64,000 bases of DNA. Source: Ornithodoros turicata. Lineage: Eukaryota > Arthropoda > Arachnida > Ixodida > Argasidae. The DNA is taken from assembly GCF_037126465.1 (NCBI RefSeq), contig NC_088203.1, positions 102,610,668-102,674,667 on the forward strand, read 5' to 3'. Of this stretch, positions 57,399 through 64,000 are shown one piece after another. How positions within the stretch are numbered: position 1 is the stretch's first letter; the number at the start of each line of letters is the position of its first letter. The notes under the pieces were generated by a model. The model did not search any database. It was given only the letters and a program-made list of their open reading frames with translations, and was not told the DNA's origin. The translations under genes were made by a program, and so were the position numbers.

Positions 57399-60300
57399 AT
57401 GGAGTCGGAAAGGGCCTTAGACGAGTCCGAACCGCACCACGGAGGAGCAGCCCACGAAGACGAATCGGAGGAAACAACTCGGATTCTTACCGCTGCAGCT
57501 CTGTTCGGGTTCGTCATAGTTGCAGGTGGCGCGGCGATTTTGTTTCTGCGACGCCGGCCGGATGAGCCACCCACGAGATCCACAGAGTTCCCAGTGCCAA
57601 TTCCATCGTCGACTATGTCAGGTAGCGCTATACACTTATGCTTGAAAAAACGTTTGGAATGCGTGAAGTTTGTGCCGCATCGCATAAGTGACTCGTGAAT
57701 CAGTGGGTCATGGAGATGGGTAGTATGGATAATACAGGGTGCACTAACCCCCTCAAGACCGTGGCTTTCGGGCGCGACCTTGTTCGCCTCCTCCCCCCAT
57801 AGCTTTGAGCATATTTCAACGCTACCAAATAGGTGGCGCTGTCGGACTCTACGTCATTTCTTTACAAACAGGGAGAGGTCTATTTTACGGGTTCTGCTTG
57901 TAGGGACAGCTGCAGGGAACGGCGGTGGACGACCTCCTGAGTACGTCCGGAGGTGTGGTCGTACGCTCGGTTTAGATCTCCACTGTGTTGCCCAAGATCA
58001 TGTCATCATGTCATCATCACCCATGGTGATCTGTCAGTTAACAAAACGAGTAACGGGCTATGACCTCTCGGAAACGTATCTCGTGCGCGAATAGGGACGT
58101 AGCTTTGTAACTGCCCACGTAACGAAGTTTCTGTTGTTCGGTAGTTCCTGTCAACGAGTGATAGTGTTGCTGAGGGCTATGATTTCTTCTAGGTCGTTTA
58201 GTCGACGTGCTGCAGGGGGGCTGCATGTGTCCGACTCCTGGCTGCGCAGAACAAGGAATTTGTCCGTGACTTGTGAGCGGGAGACAAAGGCGCCACGAGA
58301 TTCGCTGATCAGCATATCTATGCACACAAATCATAATAAGTTATGCGACATCTACAGTCAGCATTTGTTATTATTGAGCTACACTCTTGAAAATGAACTT
58401 CACCGCATAGCACGCTCCTAGCCAACCATCATCTCGAATGATATCGTTATCTTCCCTGATTTGCTGAAAACGGGAGGCGTACGCCTTTTTTGTGACACTT
58501 ATGCTGTTCATAATTGTCACAAAAATGGCGTACGCCCCCCGTTTTCAGCAAATCAGGGCAGATAACGATATCATTCGAGATGATGGTTGGCTAGGAGCGT
58601 GCTATGCGGTGAAGTTCATTTTTAAGAGTGTAGATCTAAACATGAATCAAGACCGACTTTAAATATTGAAATACGTACATTAGGGTGGAGAACTGGGCAT
58701 ATTAACGCAACTTGACGCAAGTGGAGGAGAAACAGCGCAAGGCGCTAGACTTCGACCTAGACTTCAAACCATTGACTTGTTGTTATTGTTGTCCATAAAT
58801 TCTTTGTCTGGACGTTAAATGAAATCGTGGATTAAATGAAATACGCAGGACGCGTTTACGTAGTATACAAGATAACGTGTAACCAACACATCTTCAACTT
58901 GCTATAGTCTCACCAACGGAACCATCAACAGTTCAGCCCACAAACGTTACTACGGTATCCCCTGGTACTGGCAACGCATCTACTCCTGGACCACCTGCCA
59001 TACGTAAGTGTATAATTTTAGACATTTTGCGAGAGCTTTCCTTCTTTGCCTCAGTAGTAGCGGTAGGGGTAGTGGCAGTAGTAGTGATAGTAGGAGTTGT
59101 AGGTCCTTTTGGCATCATAGTAACATCCTCTGGACATTAGCTGTCAAATTATCACCAATGTGAGCAAGGTTCTACCAGCCTTCCACGGCCCATGCGCGTG
59201 GGAACAGTATAGTTCATCTATGCATGTTCTTTTTTCAGCTGAATTCAATACATTTACTTGCGATCCAGCGTATTACTACACCTACTACATGGATCGCCGA
59301 AGGGGCTTTCTCATTATCGGTGCCAAGTAAGTTTTCCTTTATCCTACCTTCTTTCTTTTTTCTATCGAGATTATAATTGCAGAGACACGTTGTACAAGTT
59401 ACCACTAAATAACATCAACGATACCGTGTGCGGGGTAAGTTTCATTTCAAAGTGCTTGTATATAACTAGCAATATCCAGTGCGCTCCATCTTTACCACGA
59501 ATAGTTCTCACCAGCTGTGTTCCTATGTCTATTGTGTGTTTGCTTTGCTGCTCTTATACTGTGGGGTTCGGTGAGGAGCACGTCTAAGATTAAAAAAAAA
59601 GGCTTACTTAAATTGTGTTGCGTTTTTAAGGGTTTAACAAAGTCCGCCGATGGGCCATCCCGTAGCAACTGCCTAGGGCAACTCCAACAAGAGGCAAGTG
59701 TACTTTTGCTCATAATAGAAAGGAGTGCAGGAGTAAAAAACTGAGCGAATCACGGAGCAATTGAGAGCTTTCGGTCTCTCGATAAGTTACTCCTTACAGT
59801 AGTCCTCTGACCCTGACATTTACCCAGAAGCGAAGCAAATAGTGCGCATAAACCCTTGCGTTAGGTCCAAAAAAGGGACTGATTGTTGCTCCCTCCCCCT
59901 TCCGAAAAAGAAAAAGCTTTAATGCAGTTGTGAATAACTAATGCGTAACTTGCGCGCCGAGATAAAATCGAGCCTTGCATCAGCATAGTTGCATTAAAAG
60001 GGTTGCGTCCCGGGCTATGAATGGTACTAACTGGCTGAAATGTGGTAAATTGTATGGCGCGCACGTGCATTCCAAGTCTTGCCACAACCATCAGAGGGTG
60101 GTCCCTTTTACGTAGTATGCACAACGAAAAATAACCGTTATTCGAGAATTCTTGAGAGTGCAAGAACCCTTCTTCGAACCTTCCCTATCTTCCAGAACGA
60201 AAGGATGGTTAAGGATCTCATGGCGTCTTACTTTTGAGGAACGGACAAGTCAAGCCGAGCTATAACTGTTATTTTTCTGTGTGTTGGTTTAGTGGAACGG

Positions 60301-62820
60301 GCATGATGACGACTTGAGAATGGGAGATTTAGGATATGCTGTTTACAGTTTCTTGTTACCCTATACAGAAGGTGTGCCACAACTACATCAAGTTCATTCT
60401 GCCATTGAAAGAAGGAAGCACGTTGTTAGTCTGTGGCAGCAACGCTCGCAGTCCGGCGCATTTCGAAGTATACGTAAGGGTTATCATTTCATTTAAGGAA
60501 ATGTATACCGTGTGTGGTGCATGCATTATGTCGCCTTTCCATCAATAGACCGCTAGATAAATGCATTCTACTTATAGGGTGTGACTTTTCTGGGTTAAGC
60601 CCGATTCACCCCAATTATACCCTGCCGAATCAGTCTAGGACCAATTTGGACAATAAGTATGCGAAGTGCGTTTGATGCTGCGACTTGTGGTGCTGTTACT
60701 TATAAACAGCGAGGTACCTTGACAAATATGCGGTGCAGGTGAGGGTCGTTTGCCGAACACCAAGATTGAAAAAAAGAAACAGGACAATGCTCGATTCCAT
60801 CAATAGAGTCCGATTTCTCCCGCACCCGCTAAAGGCATTTATCCCGAAAGAGTCAGACCCTAAGGCACACTGTTATAATTGAACATCAAGGCAGATTAGC
60901 GTTGTGCAGCTCCCTGGACCGCAAAACGCTCGCTCCTGCACACGTGTTTCCAGAAACGCGGAGCATGGTATACCATCGCCAACAAGAACTCAGTGACCCT
61001 GTTGCACATGATGCTCTAGTTGGCGCGGAAACGCCCTAAACGGGAAAATACAGAAAGGGTACAAAGAGGGCAAGTGCGCATTCACAGCACTGAAACAGAC
61101 GACAAGACAAGACTAAACAAGACGCTGGTGGGCCAACCATTACGCTCCTGCTCTATGGGAAAGGGGGGGTGCTTTTTGTGACAAAGGAGAGAACAATGTC
61201 GTTCGGGATGACTTGCTGGTAGGTCAGCAGGACGTCCTGACATTGCGGCGTCACGGTTAGCGGACTATCTGGCATTCCCGAGAGCTGTTAGTCTCAGGCG
61301 ATATATGTCCTTTGTGATCCCGCATGCCTCTTTAACGATGTGAAGCAAATGTTTTCTAGGCTGACGCTTTCACGGTGGTTCCGGACCTGTTGACCACACT
61401 GCCTCATCAGGCTGAGGGCATATGCTCTTCCGAATATTTTTGCCAGGATCTCGGTCTGTGGGTTGGTGAGTTTCGTTCGACAGTGTACTGGGCAACAAAT
61501 AACGGCTCATCCTAAGAGGGAGTTGATTGGAACAGCGTTGTGCTCCGCTCCAGTAGTCAGCCTTATACAGGAGACAGTAATAGATACTCCTCTCGGTATA
61601 TTTCTGAATGTAACATCTTACTCGACTCTCCGTTGCAACACAGGTACTGACCTGTTCACCGCGACGGCTACTGAGGGCAACGCGAATAAGCAAACAATAT
61701 TGAGGACACGACTTATAAGGAATGATACATCATCCACATCGTATCAGACCGACCTTGATGTGATTTCGACACATGGTGCTGAACTCTTCATGAAAGGTAT
61801 GCACACATCTAATGACTATGACTAATGATCTATGACTAATCTTACATACGTTAAAAAGGTCGTACACTCTAAATCACCTTTAAAGGTGTAATAGCGTGCA
61901 TGGCGCACGCCTTTTTAGGTGTAATTTTGGGAACATCATAATGGAGCACGGTTTCGCACAAATTTTCTTTACTCGAGTGTTGCCCGTCCTCCAAAAATTC
62001 ATTCTTGCAACATCTCAATATTGTGCAGCAGTATTGTAGACACTTGCGCGTGCTCGATTATCGATAGCGATGCATATATGCATTAGCTCGTACCTACGAT
62101 ATCCAAGACATAATGAAAGCAAGATTTGCACTGACACTTGATCTTTAGTAATGCTTTCCGAATTTTGTAGAATGTCATCCTGGAGATGCAATGTTGCGCA
62201 ACCAGATTGAATGTGCATAGCGCACACCTTTAAAAGTGTGAAAAAGTGAGTGAAAAGTGAAAGAGTGTATTCCTTGGTACGAACACACAGAAAGCACATA
62301 TTTGCGTACTAGTGCGAGTATACTCAAGAGGCCGCCTCCGATAAGACTCCGCGCCCTATCCGCATCGCCCTTTGTGCACCTCATCGATCGCGAACGATGC
62401 AACGAATACATCCCGTTCCTTTTCACTTAATTGCCTCTTTAATTGTTGAGTAACGGCATGTGTCCCCGATATCTTTACAAAAAGACAAATTGGCCCGCTT
62501 GCAAAATCCAACCAATACAAGACACGGAAAGAATTTCGTGCGCTCATGTTCTAATCATGTTCGTGGGCATGTAACGTTTCCTGCAGCTTCGATGCAAATC
62601 TACTTTAGTAAGACTGGATTCTAAAGATGAGTCTGCGGGCATACCCGCAGATGGCTCATCATGGATAATACCAGCTCTTTCTCTTCCAGAGGCAGAGTTC
62701 AGAGGGATGTTTGCGATTGGAGAGCACGTATACATATTCTTCCACGAGGTTCCGCTAGAAACAGGATCTAAATCATCTTTGGTCAGAAAGGTGTATTCAC
62801 GTATCGCTCGTCTGTGCAAG
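57399..62820 (+). CDS. Semaphorin-like gene B, tandem paralogue of gene A, exons 1-8, continues past the window
   Basis: Exons: 57399-57621, 58908-59003, 59239-59326, 59383-59434, 60369-60473, 61360-61465, 61644-61796 and 62690-62820. All have GT/AG and the same phases as gene A. The protein starts MESERALDESEPHHGGAA, has a hydrophobic segment (ILTAAALFGFVIVAGGAA), a longer linker than A, and Sema pieces YYMDRRRGFLIIGAKDTL, NYIKFILPLKEGS, LFTATATEG, and FAIGEHVYIFF with YSRIARLCK. Exons 9-13 are not found in the remaining 1.2 kb; in A the next intron is 1.9 kb, so they probably lie to the right. Coding indels against A are all multiples of three, and no stop is seen, so both genes appear under constraint. 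An intact 3' end cannot be confirmed here. Confidence 0.85.
58380..58632. mobile_element. Hairpin MITE family 1, copy 14 (subtype b)
   Basis: Complete TA-bounded foldback in semaphorin B intron 1, almost the same in the arms as copies 2 and 4. Confidence 0.93.
60574..60862. mobile_element. MITE of the 'taggg..tgactttt' family, semaphorin B intron 5
   Basis: The ends 'tagggtgtgacttttctggg' and 'gagtcagaccct' are inverted. It matches the copy in semaphorin A at 33100-33494 in position and sequence. Confidence 0.65.
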
Positions 62821-62989
62821 GTAGGGCTGCCCTGGTCCCGCAGGCTGGCGCGCGCCCAGAAATACAGCGACAACGCAGCGGATAGTGAATGAAATACCCA
62901 GTGATGGCCAGTAGTAAAGTTGCACGCGACTTCTCCCCCGCGGGTAAAGCGGCGGCGTCCCTTTCCCTTCCTCCTCTCTCTCTCACGTT

Positions 62990-63175
62990 TTCTCTAAGAG
63001 AAAATTGTAGAATTTCCTACCCAAGTTGGTAGAAGTACACATTCTACTCTGTATTTTGTTTCTACTCTGCAGTTATATCCAAAAGGTAAAACTGGTTGGA
63101 GTAGAAATGTGGTTGGGCAAATGCAGCTCTACCGAAATGGGTAGAAAATCATACCTTTTTTTCTTAGAGTGTACA
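62990..63175. mobile_element. MITE with 'actctaagaaaa' ends
   Basis: The left side 'ctctaagagaaaat' and 'tagaatttcctaccca' faces a right side of 'gggtagaaaatcatacc' and 'ttcttagagtgt'. It lies in semaphorin B intron 8, close to the hAT-like repeat pieces. Confidence 0.65.
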
Positions 63176-63665
63176 TGTAGTTAAACTACTAGACTACCTG
63201 ATTGTAGTTAAAAAGTTATCAACTACTTGCAGAAATGTAGTGGCAACTGGCATGGGTTGGACAATATATTTACATACAATCGCAAGCGTCACAACCGTTT
63301 TGGAAAGACGCGCATGGAAACAACCATGTTGAGAAACACTATGCAGACGACTCCTAACATCATCCAAATCCAGCAGCTGCAGGAACGTCGAAGGTGCTCT
63401 TCCAGCCTGCTCTGCTGTGTCTGCAACTTGCTGGCATTCTGTAGAGTCTTCTGCACGGTCTGCAAGAAAAAGAAAAAAAAGTCTGTGTATACCAAATTCC
63501 AGCTCGAGTGCTCCTGTTGTCAAAATGCAGTATGGAAATAGCAGTGATGGCCAGTAGTTAAACTACCCAATTGTAGTTAAAAAGTAGTTATCAACTACTT
63601 GCAGAAATGTAGTGTGCAACTACTAGATAAACTACTATTTCGGGTAGTTAACTGCAGTAGTTAGG
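63175..63665. repeat. 'gtagtta' repeat pieces, hAT-like 'cagtgatggccagtagt' ends
   Basis: 'cagtgatggccagtagt' occurs at about 62901 and 63542. The block 'tgtagttaaaaagt' with 'tatcaactacttgcagaaat' occurs at 63202-63240 and 63574-63610. These look like ends of one or two related elements. Confidence 0.55.
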
Positions 63666-64000
63666 TTACCACAGACGCCAACTACTTCAGATTTTGCCGC
63701 AAGCTTTACGACACGATTGTGCTCCCGACTTTTACCTTGAGCTACTTGTTTGATGAGTACGGAGGTGCAGAGCAATTGTGCCGTGCATGTGTACTAAATC
63801 TTCACTTATAAGGCTTGTCTAGTGAAGCCTCATTTGCATGAATTTGCCTTGAAACCGCGTAGGATGGCTACGTGATCGATCATCGTGGCTAAGCGAAAAC
63901 ATCTTACGGTCCACAGTGGCGCAATCCGCACCCGTGGCGCATTGATCTGTAACGGAAGGAACTTGAGGGTAAATCTCGTTACATGGTCCGTCTTATGTTG
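63666..64000. other. Right edge, no gene seen
   Basis: This should be intron 8 of semaphorin B if the gene is collinear with A. No exon matching A exon 9 (NDRGGGQANSW region) is visible. Confidence 0.4.

Overview
The window is nuclear DNA from an animal with introns and many repeats. The codon content, the gene families and the tRNA-headed SINEs fit an arthropod, most likely a chelicerate such as a tick; the tick assignment is inference, not proof. Only five protein-coding loci can be supported. The rest is introns and intergenic DNA packed with small inverted-repeat transposons, foldback elements, satellites, SINE pieces, a dead LINE, a dead mariner and a Harbinger transposase scrap.

Left part (1-16 kb), conserved housekeeping genes. 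Positions 1-6283 (+) carry the 3' two thirds of FAN1, the DNA-crosslink-repair nuclease, in nine recognisable exons. Its large intron 7 holds a 143-bp minisatellite. A TNFAIP8-like (TIPE family) gene lies on the minus strand (13252-11717), with a start codon apparently split by an intron. A complete intronless CCT8 (TRiC/CCT theta subunit) follows at 14279-15934 (+).

Middle and right part (19-64 kb), a tandem pair of semaphorin-like genes. Gene A spans 19207-49238 in 13 exons with consistent splice phases. Gene B (57399 to beyond the window) repeats the first eight exons. Both encode an acidic N-terminal stretch, one hydrophobic segment, a Thr/Pro/Ser linker and a Sema domain. Gene A then ends immediately after a PSI domain, with no Ig domain and no C-terminal anchor. 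A semaphorin tethered by an N-terminal signal anchor would be unusual, and this is the most interesting gene-level observation here.

The two copies also give a natural presence/absence comparison for transposons. Exons 1-8 span about 22.4 kb in A but 5.4 kb in B. The excess in A includes a roughly 6.5-kb giant foldback element with a satellite core (about 25.0-31.5 kb), a 551-bp hAT-like element with an 8-bp target duplication, an 870-bp foldback, a pogo-like element and many copies of one roughly 240-bp hairpin MITE. Between genes A and B (49.2-57.4 kb) lie an ATCGATA-flanked element, several SINE pieces, a minus-strand LINE and an internally deleted mariner.
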